In this document: in pieces, positions 53,917 through 64,000 of the stretch | How the letters are laid out: the number at the start of each line of letters is the position of its first letter | Position numbering within the stretch: position 1 is the first letter of the stretch | NCBI GenBank assembly: GCA_006503475.1 | Contig: RSEH01000095.1 | Location: 92,820 to 156,819, forward strand | DNA length: 64,000 bases | Reading direction: 5' to 3' | From: Stentor roeselii | Lineage: Eukaryota; Ciliophora; Heterotrichea; Heterotrichida; Stentoridae | Program-made: the position numbers and the translations under genes | The notes under the pieces: generated by a model | The model's database searches: none | What the model was told of the DNA's origin: nothing | What the model saw: only the letters and a program-made list of their open reading frames with translations

Positions 53917-56900
53917 TTAATGATTTTTCTTCGTAAAAGTATTCTTTTGTTCATTCCTTGACCCAGTTATTATTTTTTTAGAACTCTCATTAGTTATTTT
54001 ATTATGAACATTCACGTGAATTTTTTCTTTATTTTTACCTATTCTTTTCGAGAAAGGCTCACAAGCAACCAAGAATAACCCTTTATCTATTTGATTTCTT
54101 TTAAAAAACATTGTTGATTCAACTCTTAGCAATATAGAAGCCATTTCTTTTGTTTCAATTGCTGGATACGACATTTTGAACTCATTAAATCGAGTTTTAA
54201 ATGAGAGATTGATTTTTAATGAGTTTTTTATAAGGAATATCAAATATCGTGATCTTTTGAATAAATAAAACACTGATAGACTTTTTATGCAGGATAAAGC
54301 AACTAACATATAAAGTAGTAATAAAGAATGGTTCTGAAAAACTAATGAAATTACCCAAATAACAAAAATAAGAGGCATAGCTAAGTCTATAGTTCTTCGA
54401 TCAAAAAGTATATTTAGAATTTTTTTAGGTTTAATTACTTCAGTGTGGTATAAGAAGGCTAAATAACCAATATTTAAAATAGTAATAATCAAGTTAATAA
54501 TAAAATAATTCGACTTATTTTCAATTCCCAACCATGAGATAAATATTATTATTGACTGATTTATTTCTTTAAAGTCAAGACTTTTTAGAGAAAAGTATTT
54601 TAAATCCAAGTAAAAACCGATAAAACATATTGCAATTACTATTATCCTGATGAAACTATATTCAACAAAAATTAAACCTATAGTCAACGCTAAAAATAGA
54701 GAAGCATCAACCAAAAAATGTAATCTTTTTATATAAGTATTTCTTATTTTAAAAATATCTATCAGAAAAGAAATTGAATGAAAAATCTGAAAGTTAACAA
54801 AAAAATCAAATAAGTTCAAATTTTCATTAAGAAAACAAATACAGAGAAAGCATTTGCAGAATGAGGGGAAAAGTCTCCACTTTAACTGATTTGAGTTTAA
54901 TTTTGAATTGAATATAATAAACATTATTAACAAAATTCCCAATATTATTATATTCCCATAATAAGGTGTTTCAGAGGATAATCTAAATAATGATAGAAGT
55001 CCTGGAATATTAAATATTGGATAAATGTTTCTAGGATTATTCCTTATTAAGTATTTCGGTACTTCAAAATTATAAGATATTGCAATTATAACAAAAAGTG
55101 CTACAGTTATATGATAAAAAATATTTATGTAACTGGATACGTTCTGCCGATCAAAAGTTATGATAGTGAATTGAATAACCCCTAAACAAGTTAAATATAT
55201 TAACACAATAAAATGATTAAAAAATTCATTTTCAAAGTAATTTAAACTCTTATAAGTGTATAGTTGTTTTAATTCAATTAAGGCTATGGTTATAATCAAT
55301 AAAATGTATTTAAATATATTATTGTAATCATCAGAGATATTCTGGTAATTGACTTCTGCATTTTTTAAAATCATAAATATTGGAATATAGCTCAGCAAAA
55401 TAATATTTTGGATAATTATAATATGCCAGATTTGGTTCCATTTATACGAAATGTATTGCTTTATTAGCTGGGAATCGAAGAACTCTAAATCTTCAACCAT
55501 TTCAATGTTTTTTAAAAAATCGATACTTTTGGTACTACCGAAAACACAAGGTAGTCTCACTATTGATGTATATAATTTTGCATTACTATGTCGTTCATTA
55601 GTTAAAGAATATTTAAAGAAATCATCTTTTTTTGATAAATCATCAATCATATGATAAATTCCCAAGTTTTGTTTAACTTGATTCAATTTTATTGATTTTT
55701 TACGAATCATATATGAAAATAACTCATTCAAATAACTCGATGGTGCCTTTAAATAACTAACTATGTTATTTTCAATATTTTCTAATAATTCTATATTAAT
55801 ATCTGTATTTTTTTTAAATTTTTGTAACAAATCTTCGAATAGGATATTAATGCAACCGGTTGCTTTTGAATTGATTGCTACCAAAAGTAAATCCTCATCT
55901 CTTTTAAAATTCATATTAAAATTATCGCTTTTTATCACATAACTTAATAAGCTGGAGAAATCTTCCTTAATAATTTGAGTTAGCACAAGATTAATATTCA
56001 AATGGGAAATTATTTTCATTTTTATAGCTTCAAACAATATTTTAAAATTATCATTCATTAAGTTTTTCATACACTTCAACTGTGTCGAAAAACAATTTAT
56101 CCTACCATCAATCATTACTTTAATTTTTTGATTCAGTTTTTCAAAAAAATTTAGTTCCTCTGGATCATTTTTTGTGGAAGGATTTATAGAAAGATCCTTT
56201 AGTTTCGCTTCAATGATTTCTTTCATTTTTTGTATACGATTTATTTGTTTAATATAATAATCAAAATTAGATGCACATAGTTCAACAATAATTTGTGAAC
56301 ATTTTAGTGGATGTGACTTTATAAGAGAAAATTTATCAGATATGAAATATACTAGATTATATGAAAATTTATCATTTTTCATAATTAGCTCGAGTGTTTT
56401 TGAATCATCTTTGTGAAATATTTCTTTAATAAAAAAAGGAAAATATAATTCATATATTGCATTAGTTAAATCTTCATTCATAAAATGTAAATAAACTATT
56501 TCATAATATATACAATCTTGAAATTGATATATTTGATCGTAAAAATTTTCAGTTGCGAAAAACAACATTAAAACACTAGTTATCAGATTTTTGTCTCCTC
56601 TTGTCGATTCTCCTAATATCGAGTAATATAAAGGTGTTATTCCGATTGCGTTTTTCTTAAGTTGTATAAAAGGTTTTAAAGTATTGCTTATTGAAAATTT
56701 ATTTTCCGTTATTTTTTTCCCTAGAGTAATTTGGCCTTCATTTGTTTTAGCGATAAAATATACAGAACTTTCTTGAATTATAAGCCATTTCTCTTGTCCA
56801 ATAATGATATGCTTTGTTAAATCATTGTAAATAATAAACTCTACTGGGATCCATTCTATTTCTGCAACATTTTCAATTTCTTCGTATTTTCCTTCATATG

Positions 56901-57126
56901 CTAAATGATGAATTTTTAAACTTGGATCATCTTTATGATCTAAAAGAAAATCAATAGCTTTTTGTTTGATTCGGTTATAATTTTCTGGGGTATATTTCGT
57001 TTCATCTAAGATAATGTATTCGTTATTGTTAGTTTCAGGGTTATTTGAAGTAGTTTTGATTTCAATATCATGTTCCAGATCATTTAGTAATTCGAAAATC
57101 TGATCTCTTAGGTCTAGAATATTCAT
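53917..57126 (-). CDS. TRP-like multi-pass membrane protein with helical N-terminal half
   Basis: 1069 residues, ATG in GACAATAAATG. Residues 1-560 are helical with degenerate ankyrin-like pieces (GITPLYYSILGES, DLLLVAINSKATGCINILFED). The transition FFDSQLIKQYISYKWNQIW leads into the first membrane helix, the arrangement seen before S1 in TRPA/TRPV-type channels. At least ten hydrophobic segments follow (about 565-960), more than the canonical six, so either an extra membrane block or a different family is present. No clear pore filter could be identified. A basic cytosolic tail ends the protein. Cation channel is the best guess; a non-channel multi-pass protein is possible. Confidence 0.72.
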   Translation of the reverse strand: MNILDLRDQIFELLNDLEHDIEIKTTSNNPETNNNEYIILDETKYTPENYNRIKQKAIDFLLDHKDDPSLKIHHLAYEGKYEEIENVAEIEWIPVEFIIYNDLTKHIIIGQEKWLIIQESSVYFIAKTNEGQITLGKKITENKFSISNTLKPFIQLKKNAIGITPLYYSILGESTRGDKNLITSVLMLFFATENFYDQIYQFQDCIYYEIVYLHFMNEDLTNAIYELYFPFFIKEIFHKDDSKTLELIMKNDKFSYNLVYFISDKFSLIKSHPLKCSQIIVELCASNFDYYIKQINRIQKMKEIIEAKLKDLSINPSTKNDPEELNFFEKLNQKIKVMIDGRINCFSTQLKCMKNLMNDNFKILFEAIKMKIISHLNINLVLTQIIKEDFSSLLSYVIKSDNFNMNFKRDEDLLLVAINSKATGCINILFEDLLQKFKKNTDINIELLENIENNIVSYLKAPSSYLNELFSYMIRKKSIKLNQVKQNLGIYHMIDDLSKKDDFFKYSLTNERHSNAKLYTSIVRLPCVFGSTKSIDFLKNIEMVEDLEFFDSQLIKQYISYKWNQIWHIIIIQNIILLSYIPIFMILKNAEVNYQNISDDYNNIFKYILLIITIALIELKQLYTYKSLNYFENEFFNHFIVLIYLTCLGVIQFTIITFDRQNVSSYINIFYHITVALFVIIAISYNFEVPKYLIRNNPRNIYPIFNIPGLLSLFRLSSETPYYGNIIILGILLIMFIIFNSKLNSNQLKWRLFPSFCKCFLCICFLNENLNLFDFFVNFQIFHSISFLIDIFKIRNTYIKRLHFLVDASLFLALTIGLIFVEYSFIRIIVIAICFIGFYLDLKYFSLKSLDFKEINQSIIIFISWLGIENKSNYFIINLIITILNIGYLAFLYHTEVIKPKKILNILFDRRTIDLAMPLIFVIWVISLVFQNHSLLLLYMLVALSCIKSLSVFYLFKRSRYLIFLIKNSLKINLSFKTRFNEFKMSYPAIETKEMASILLRVESTMFFKRNQIDKGLFLVACEPFSKRIGKNKEKIHVNVHNKITNESSKKIITGSRNEQKNTFTKKNH

Positions 57127-57539
57127 TTATTGTCAAATCCTTTAATATTTCTTAAATTTAGCAAATCCAAAGACTTGAAAGAATTTATTGAATTTGAACT
57201 CTAATCTTAAAAAAAATACTCTAATTTAAACCACTACCCAACTTTCCTTATATTTATGAATTTTGAGCCTTTTTCATATACCGCGAAAAAAATTCTTTCA
57301 TCAAGGTTTCGCGCGTATAAAAAGCTTCAAGAATTTAAGATTCTGATAAAAATGAAATTTTACTTAAGCTCAAAAATTTCTAAATGAGTTAAATTTTTAA
57401 AATATTCCAAGAATTTGTTATTCAGATATTCAAGAAAAATTTTGAAGTAATGTGAAGACTAAATTAAGACTATTAATAAGATCAATTGGAATTATATAAG
57501 CATTCAATGACAAATAAACCAAATTTAACTATATGAAGT
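57127..57539. other. Upstream flank of the TRP-like gene, no gene seen
   Basis: AT-rich, with a short GC-richer patch (about 57281-57320, ATATACCGCG...GCGCGTATAA). No ORF. Confidence 0.45.
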
Positions 57540-59040
57540 TTAAGAAGTTAAAGATTATTGGAAATTTGGCTTCTTTCAGGCTTTCAAATGTTCATTTTGA
57601 GTCCCTAACAACTCACTCGCCGACTCTCATGAAGGCTACATCTGCGAATAAGACTTCTGGAACTCCTCATTGACATCAAAAAACTTTGCAAAATTTGAAT
57701 TAAACATCTGAATTTTGTTTCAATCAAAACAACTACTCAAGTTGTAAAGACCCAAAAGCTTTTCTTAATGAAGAAGGGGAATGCTTGGTTTAGTGTTCTG
57801 AGATATCGAAATAAAATTGCTTTAAATGTAATGATTTGTGTGAAAAATGATTTAAAATATGTAATGTTTTCAATATAGTGAAAATTCTTACTTGGAAGAG
57901 GCCAGGTGACTATGTTTTAAGGTTTGAAAGAATTTCTGAAGGTTGATTGGAAAAATTGTTTATTGCGAGGTTTCAGTCAATAACAATAAAATTTTGATTT
58001 CTTTCAATGAAGATGTTAGAAATGTGACGATTTAAAATATTTAAGCTTTGAAATTGAATCTAAAGCTGTGAGTTTCTTTTTGAGAAAAGTAAATCAGAAA
58101 GTTTTTTACATAGTCCTCATTTCAAGAAGTGGCAACTTAAAGTGCTAATTTTGTTTAGAGTTTAAAAGAAGTAATGTAAAGTGAAGCAGGCTAGATACTA
58201 TTTAATTCATCTTTGCTGGAAGTTTCGATAAAATCAACAAATATTCAGAAAAATATGATCCTTAAAGCTGTTGGAAATATCGCATTTTCTGCTTTTTGCT
58301 GTTGCAATCATTTCAACCCCAACAGCTCTTTGTGCACTTTGAATACCATTCAGTTTATTGTTTTTTTACCTTTAAACTAAGTTGATTACCGCAGAGGTTG
58401 GATTAAATTTAGATTTTTTTATTGTTTACAATATTTGAATAATTTTTTTACTTTTATGTTTGACACTATCTCGACTTCTGCATCTTTTTTTGAAGCTTCT
58501 AGGTTCGGATATGAAACTTCTGTGTTTTTTATCAATCTTGGAAAAAATTTAGTAGTTTGATTATTTTTATTTGTTTTCTTGCACTTATTGTTTTCTTGTC
58601 AAGATTGTTCAAGAATAGTGCGAAGCTGGAAAAGATCTGAAAAATGTATCAGCTTAACTTGATTTTTTATTTTGGGTGTAGATGCACTTTGAATTAGGAG
58701 TTGGGGCTTTATTCAGTTGAAATCTGAAAGACTTATGAAGAGAATCATTACCTCATATAAACAATTCAGAATTTATGTTGAAATATAAAGGCATGATCAA
58801 AGATCTTAAAAAAAATTATTGGTTTATCTGCATATTTTACAATCCACTGCAAATGACAAGAAAAATGATAAATGTACTTACCCAGATATTTTTAAATAAA
58901 TTTCCTGCAATTCAGTTAATATTTAAAGCTCTTTATTCCATGGGATTTTTTATAAACTTATTATATAAAAGACCTTTTCAAGGCAGTTTGTATTACATCT
59001 CAATAATTTTAGCGCAGATATTTAAATTTTCATAAATTAT
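57540..59040 (+). pseudogene. Decayed Cys-rich multi-pass surface protein gene
   Basis: In the frame starting at 57710, eight Cys fall within about 50 codons (57716, 57743, 57782, 57794, 57818, 57827, 57839, 57860), giving a pattern such as NCFKCNDLCEK. It is interrupted by TAG 57791, TAA 57812 and TGA 57848. About 1 kb downstream, 58775-59035 still encodes a membrane-type segment (YNPLQMTRKM...LYKRPFQGSLYYISIILAQ) like the C-terminal part of large ciliate Cys-rich membrane proteins. Between them only stop-broken fragments occur. I infer one old gene reduced to a pseudogene. No 15-nt intron removes the three stops. Confidence 0.6.
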
Positions 59041-60960
59041 ATATTTTGCAATTAGTTATTCAAGTATCTCACTTAATTAGATTTCAAATAGTTCTGAATT
59101 GATGTATTTTTGAGGTTTTAAGTAGTCTAAATTTTATCGATATGTGTTTTAAGCTTTAAGTCTTCGAAATTTTTAGAAAGGAGAAGTTTAATTGAAAGCT
59201 GAGATTGTACCTCAAAGTAAGAATCTCTTAGTTTCTCTTGAATAAGATCGAGATTACTTGATAAGATCATTTTAATCGCCTCTTGTTCGATTTGAAAAGA
59301 TCTTGATGTAGATTTTTTATTTGATGTTTGAGCTCAGGATGCATTTATAATAGAAGTATCAAGTGATCTTTAGGAAAGGAAGATATTATAAATGAAAAAT
59401 ATTCTACATAATTGGCTTTCATAAGAATTTAGATTCATTTCTCTTGATTATTATCAATAATTTCTTAAACAAATCATAATTTTAAAGTATTTTAGGTATA
59501 CAACACAAAATAATCTGTTTAATGATTAATTTTACTGTTTTTTCATAAATAATTATTTGAGTGTGAGATTGATTGAGGGATTCATAATCTTAACAATATT
59601 CATATAAAAGTAAAATTTCTATGGAAACTATCTAAGATAATTAAGCTACCAGCAACTACTTAATTACCTTAAATATATTAAAACTTTTTCAAAACTACAC
59701 TTTTCGGTTGATTAGGGTCCATCATGTAGAAATCTTTTTAGATTTTGTTTTATTAACTTCTTGCTACAGGTAGGTTTTCCAACATGCGCTCTGCCTTGAA
59801 AACTATTAAAAATTTTGACTTGACCGATCGGTTTCAGGATTGGGTAGACTTGATTCCTTTACCTCTTACTTGAGTTTAGGATTTATTCAACTGATTTGGT
59901 AATAAAGCAGCTTTTTCCGTGTTTTTCCAATGGCTTTCTGATATTCAATATATAATTGTATTCAAAATTTGAGAGAGGTAGTGACAATATCTAAGTTTAT
60001 AACTTTTTACCTGTATGCAAATGATTATTTCCAAGGAATTAGTATTAAAGTTCAACTAACATTCTACTTCTTGACCTGCCATCTAGAGAGTTACACAGAA
60101 AAGTATTATTTTAAACTACTAAAGAAAAGAAAAAGCAATTTCATTACTTTCGGCCCTTTGAAATCCAAGCTTCAAATACAAGTTCTTGTTTGAGAGATTT
60201 TTTATAAAACAAGTTATTAAAAATAGCTCTTCGAGCTTACTGATATTCCCAAGCAATACTAACCCAGTCAAAAATTGAAATTTGCATTCTGGATCAAAAA
60301 CCAAAAGTTAGATTTAACTAAATTTCAGCATATTAAGTCATTGATGATTAAGAATGCTCAGAAATTAGTTACTTTTTGGAGAAAAGGATTTTATTTAGAC
60401 AAAAACTTGAGATTTTTTACACAATGAATTCTTATCAATAAATAGCACGAGCTTGCTTCTTTAAGATATTTTTGGTCAGGGTAAACAACCATATTTAAAA
60501 GAAGAGAATTCTGAATGGTAGTCGCCTGCACCTTTGCTTTAATAACAACCCTTGATCCAGATTTTCTCAATAATATAAGTCCAATAATTTTTAATAAGTT
60601 TAAGATTAGATTCAAAAATAAGTAGAGTTTTTAAGGATTTGTAATTTCAAAGATTTTTTAGAATTGATATAAATAAGAATCTGAAAATTCAGAAGAGTTA
60701 AATTTAATTCCCATATTTAGCTTTAATTTTGATTTTTCTTATACATTTAGATTTAAAGATATAACAAATATATGAAATACAAGGATTTTACATTTCCTAT
60801 ACAGATACAAAACATATCCTTGCACTACGTGTCTAGGTTTTTTAAATTATCGAAGTTTTAAAGATAAGAAATGTATTTTAATCCTACAACTAGATAATTT
60901 CAAAGCTTTTAAATTCTAGATTAAAATATATCTCAAAGATCCATCTTCAGATACTCATTT
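59041..60960. other. Gene-free stretch, 1.9 kb, with possible further relics
   Basis: No convincing gene. A short frame at 59784 (MRSALKTIKNFDLTDRF followed by QDWVDLIPLPLT) reads like a protein fragment before a stop and may be another relic. Minus-strand frames near 60119-60304 and 60391-60615 have no start context or motif. Confidence 0.4.
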
Positions 60961-60970
60961 CTCCTGGTCC

Positions 60971-61756
60971 ATGAAACATAATCACAAGGAATCTAAAAAA
61001 ATCATCAACTTCCTTAACCTGCAAATCAGCAAAGTGCTTGATAAGTCAATCACAAACGGCTCCGAACCAGTAGCAAACCTCGTAAAACATCAGATTGTCC
61101 TGATGATTCGATAGGAACTGGTAAACTCCAACATCTTCCAAAGCCTTGAACAACAGAATCTACTTAAAAAGAAGTATCAAGACATCAATAAATCTAACAG
61201 TTCCGTCCCATCGCAATGAAAACTTTGATCTTGTTCATGAAACTCGGGTTTTGTGAAATCTGAGCAAACAACTAAAGAGTTCCTTTGGAATGTCAGATGT
61301 AAGTAAGCTTAGGTTACTAGGTGACAGACAGACAAAGAAATAACTGCTGGGATGCCATATTCATCGAATGAACTTAAGATAAGCAGCTCTGTTTGTGAAT
61401 TATCCTCGCGAATTCCCGAAAAACACATCGAAGCAAGCGTCGATCATGATAAATCTGGACACGGCTCGTTTATTATTAAGGTATTTGCCAGGTGGATCAG
61501 ATCGTGCAGCAGAAAAGTAATGGAATTCCCAGGAAGCACTGGCGAGTCGGCATTTCCTGGAATCCCGAACAGGGTCAAGATGTACTCGTCTGAAGTTTTA
61601 TGTTATGGGACTCGGATAAGTACCCATGAGCAGACAACTCTAAACCTAAATTTTACATCAAGGTCTACTGATAAATCAAATGATGTGTTAGAAGATGATA
61701 AGTCAACATTTTTGTCTCTAGTTAGGATTATGCTTAATGATGGATTCGGAAATTAA
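60971..61756 (+). pseudogene. Possible decayed gene or unknown short gene
   Basis: The base composition turns more gene-like. From ATG 60971 a frame runs MKHNHKESKKIINF...LMIR, stops at TAG 61112, then continues in the same frame as ELVNSNIFQSLEQQNLLKKKYQ to a TGA. A separate 134-codon frame (61352-61756) opens with MPYSSNELKISS and has no recognisable domain. No 15-nt intron links them. I read this as remnants of one gene, but a short real gene at 61352 cannot be excluded. Confidence 0.35.
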
Positions 61757-62479
61757 TTGAAATGAAAATGGTAAATTTTAGAAATTTGACTAGTTGTAAG
61801 TTTAGAATGATTTAAATTTAAATTGAAGGGTTAACTCAGTTGGGTAGTTTTAATAGATTATTGAAGTTTTACTTTTGAAAAATTTGATGATTTCTGAGAA
61901 ATTATTTTAAGCTTAACCATATCTAACTTGACTGATGATATAAGTGAGTTGTTTAATTTCCTTAAAAGTAGAGAATAGCTTGTTCGGCCTTTGTAAAGTA
62001 GGCAGTTTTTGGATAGAGATAGGTACAATCTTAATAGAATTCCAATTAAGTTTATTGTGATTTATTTTAAATCATTCTAATTTGATGAGCTTGCATTGAA
62101 GTAAATATTATATCGTTTACTTATTGATTATCCAATTTTCTTTGCATTGATTTAAGCTTGCATAGAATGCATTATTTTCTTTTCTTATACTTATGGTTAA
62201 CTTAAGTTTAATAAAATGATCAAAATTAAACTTTATCCACAATAGTTTGATAGTATGGTAACCAACAAAGATATAACTAAATCTAAATTATCTAAGTAAT
62301 CTTTAGTAGCCCCATTCAGCATAGACACATTCAGGATAGCGATCTTTCCATTCTCTTGATTTTTTATGATCATTGCTGTAATTATCTAACTCGCACTTCT
62401 TTGTCGTCAGGTTGTACACCCACACTATATAGGTGTTACCTACTATTTAGGACTACAGTCTTTGTTACCCATACCTTTT
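61757..62479. other. Gene-free AT-rich stretch, 723 bp
   Basis: No ORF, tRNA or strong motif seen. It leads into the degenerate repeat at 62480. Confidence 0.4.
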
Positions 62480-62645
62480 TCGAAAGTACAACCTTCTTAG
62501 TTAGTACTGCCTGCTTTTTGGTTTACTACCTTATTTTCTTATACCTTGTTAGTGTGTACAATCTGATCTTTGGTTTTACCATCTTATTTTCTTATACCTT
62601 CTTTGTTAGTACTGTCTACAGATTATTTGTACGGCCTTCTTAGTA
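62480..62645. repeat. Degenerate tandem repeat, period about 52-56 bp
   Basis: TTATTTTCTTATACCTT occurs at 62531-62547 and 62584-62600. GTTAGTACTG(C/T)CT occurs at 62500 and 62604 with a variant at 62548. TACAATCTG also recurs. The top strand is pyrimidine-rich. It lies just past the stop of the coiled-coil gene. Confidence 0.6.
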
Positions 62646-62690
62646 AGAATCACTACCTTCTGTAATTGATACAATCTGCTTGAAAATACC

Positions 62691-64000
62691 TTAATATTTT
62701 TTACATATAAACAGAAATTGTTCGTCGTTTGATATCATGATTTCTTTTATGTAATTTTTTTGAAAATAACTTTCCCAAAAATCATGAATAGAATTTAAAA
62801 AAGTCTTGTACTCTTGATACTTTTGAGATAGATTGAGTAACTTGAAAGCTAAATCCATTTTACCTGCACGTCTCTTGAGCCTTGCTTCTTCTTCTTTCCT
62901 TTTTGGAGTATCATCGATTTCTTTTATAACTCTAGGAATGAAATTTTTCTCAAATTCAGATTGAACTTCTGTTAAATGATTAAAATCAGCTTGAATCTTA
63001 AGGCAGAATTGATTTATGCTTGCATTAGTATCCTCCAAAACCTTACTGCATTTATCATCTAATTCAATGAGCGCTTTATTATATGAATCTTCAGAATTAT
63101 TTCTATATTTTTCAATAGCATTAGACATTTCATCAAATTTCTTTGATATATTCGCTGATAATTCTGTAATTTCAAAGTTTAGACTCTTATGATTTTCTTT
63201 CAAATCTTTCTCACTTTTTGTAAAGTTTTGTTGAGTTGAACTCTTCAAGGATGATAAATTGTCTTCTATTTTTATATGAGATTGAGCTAAATCAGTAATC
63301 TTTTGGTGAATTTCTTTTAATCTAAATTCTAGTTTTTTAGAGTAATTCTCAAGTTCTTCTTTGGTATTTGCTATACTTTCATCTGCTTTACTTGAAATTT
63401 GATCGAAGTATGCCTTGATTCGAGTTTCAGAATCATTTTTATGTTTATTCAGGTCTAGTTCATGTATTTCTGATATAAAAACTTGGCTGGCCATTCCATT
63501 AGATAAGAATGTAAATTTTTGATCAATTTCGTCAAATATTCTGTTTTTAATGAAACGAACTTGACCATCTAAGTTTTCATAATCTTCTTTACTTGAAAAG
63601 GTATTCTCATATTGAGCTATTTTTTCTTTTATAATCTTAATTTCACCATATAGCTCATTTCTTATACTTTGATTATCATTCTGAAGAGATTCGAGTCTTG
63701 CTTCCATGATTTTCTTCTCTACGCTTTCTTTTGATGTCTTCTCCTTTACCTCTTCAATAAGACTGTTACTATCCTTTAAGCTTTCCATCATTCTTTTGAA
63801 ATCTTCAGAAAAAAGAGTGAAATCTATAGTTGCTCCCTCCTGTGAGAAATGCTGATCTATGAGGCTCTTGAATTCTTTGCTTCCTCTAAGTGTCAGGCCT
63901 GTATCTCCAATTTTCTTCACTGAATTGATTGTCACATTTTCTGATGCCTCCACATTAGATGCTATCTTCAGAAGCTCACTTTGCCTGTGAGTTAAATCGT
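62691..64000 (-). CDS. Coiled-coil protein, 5' end beyond window
   Basis: The frame is open to the window edge (no stop up to 64000, no ATG in the last 50 bases before GTG 63953), so the start lies outside. The visible 435 or so codons are almost all charged coiled coil with Lys/Glu/Ser/Asn heptads. They end in an aromatic-rich segment (FLNSIHDFWESYFQKNYI) and a short tail. No catalytic domain is visible. A structural, basal-body or cytoskeletal role would be a guess. Confidence 0.75.
   Translation of the reverse strand, partial: DLTHRQSELLKIASNVEASENVTINSVKKIGDTGLTLRGSKEFKSLIDQHFSQEGATIDFTLFSEDFKRMMESLKDSNSLIEEVKEKTSKESVEKKIMEARLESLQNDNQSIRNELYGEIKIIKEKIAQYENTFSSKEDYENLDGQVRFIKNRIFDEIDQKFTFLSNGMASQVFISEIHELDLNKHKNDSETRIKAYFDQISSKADESIANTKEELENYSKKLEFRLKEIHQKITDLAQSHIKIEDNLSSLKSSTQQNFTKSEKDLKENHKSLNFEITELSANISKKFDEMSNAIEKYRNNSEDSYNKALIELDDKCSKVLEDTNASINQFCLKIQADFNHLTEVQSEFEKNFIPRVIKEIDDTPKRKEEEARLKRRAGKMDLAFKLLNLSQKYQEYKTFLNSIHDFWESYFQKNYIKEIMISNDEQFLFICKKY

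Noticed and set aside
58775-59035. 86-codon membrane-like frame as an independent gene
   Set aside because: Better explained as the end of the decayed Cys-rich membrane gene upstream; no start motif before its ATG-like codon.
1-64000. Blepharisma-type code with TGA as Trp
   Set aside because: No in-frame TGA occurs within long genes, Trp is TGG throughout, and two genes end in TGA.
1-64000. tRNA or rRNA genes
   Set aside because: No intergenic stretch showed a T-loop GTTCGA-type box with a matching cloverleaf by eye; weak matches fell inside coding exons.

Overview
The window looks like macronuclear DNA of a heterotrich ciliate, closest in style to Stentor. The sequence is AT-rich and densely packed with protein genes on both strands. 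Spacers are often only 5-60 bp. Long reading frames contain no in-frame TGA, TAA or TAG. Of 32 genes I accept, about 20 end in TAA, 10 in TAG and 2 in TGA, so the standard code applies; Blepharisma, which reads TGA as Trp, does not fit. Four genes are restored by removing introns of exactly 15 nt (GT...TAG with an A at intron position 10), which matches the tiny introns known from Stentor. Species assignment is an inference from these traits, with no database search.

Layout. 1-6.6 kb: a same-strand run of a PP2C-like fragment, a zinc-knuckle protein, a dynein-stalk-like protein, a double cNMP-binding protein and an F-BAR-like protein. 6.7-9.1 kb: two tandem paralogues of an unknown family that differ in internal repeat number. 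9.3-16.4 kb: a class-2 DYRK kinase followed 5 bp later by a NOL12/Rrp17-like protein, then a non-canonical poly(A) polymerase and a chitin synthase on the minus strand. 16.5-22 kb: a large CH-domain protein, probably ciliary, and a sugar transporter. 22.3-32.6 kb: a coiled-coil protein, a macro-domain protein, an IQ-motif protein, a TLC-domain membrane protein, a RAP-like probably mitochondrial protein, two unknown proteins and a triple FKBP-TPR protein. 32.7-42.3 kb: a 28-bp minisatellite, an unknown coiled-coil protein, importin-5, a dual-specificity phosphatase with an abnormal splice junction, a small secreted protein, a probably myristoylated ankyrin-type protein and an ionotropic-glutamate-receptor-like channel. 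42.6-57.1 kb: a 1966-residue Cys-rich REJ/polycystin-1-like receptor, an unknown protein, a type II membrane protein and a TRP-like membrane protein. 57.1-62.7 kb: a gene-poor stretch with decayed coding remnants. 62.7-64 kb: a coiled-coil gene that runs off the window.

The genes form no single pathway. The mix (phosphatase, kinase, cyclic-nucleotide sensor, channels, ciliary and mitochondrial proteins, import factor) is ordinary eukaryotic housekeeping and signalling. The most unusual signals are genome-wide rather than single-gene: the rigid 15-nt introns; an ATAA/TAAA motif touching almost every start codon; very short shared promoters and 3' junctions; and a repeated switching between A/C-rich and G/T-rich sense strand in blocks of about 0.5-1 kb, inside genes and in spacers.
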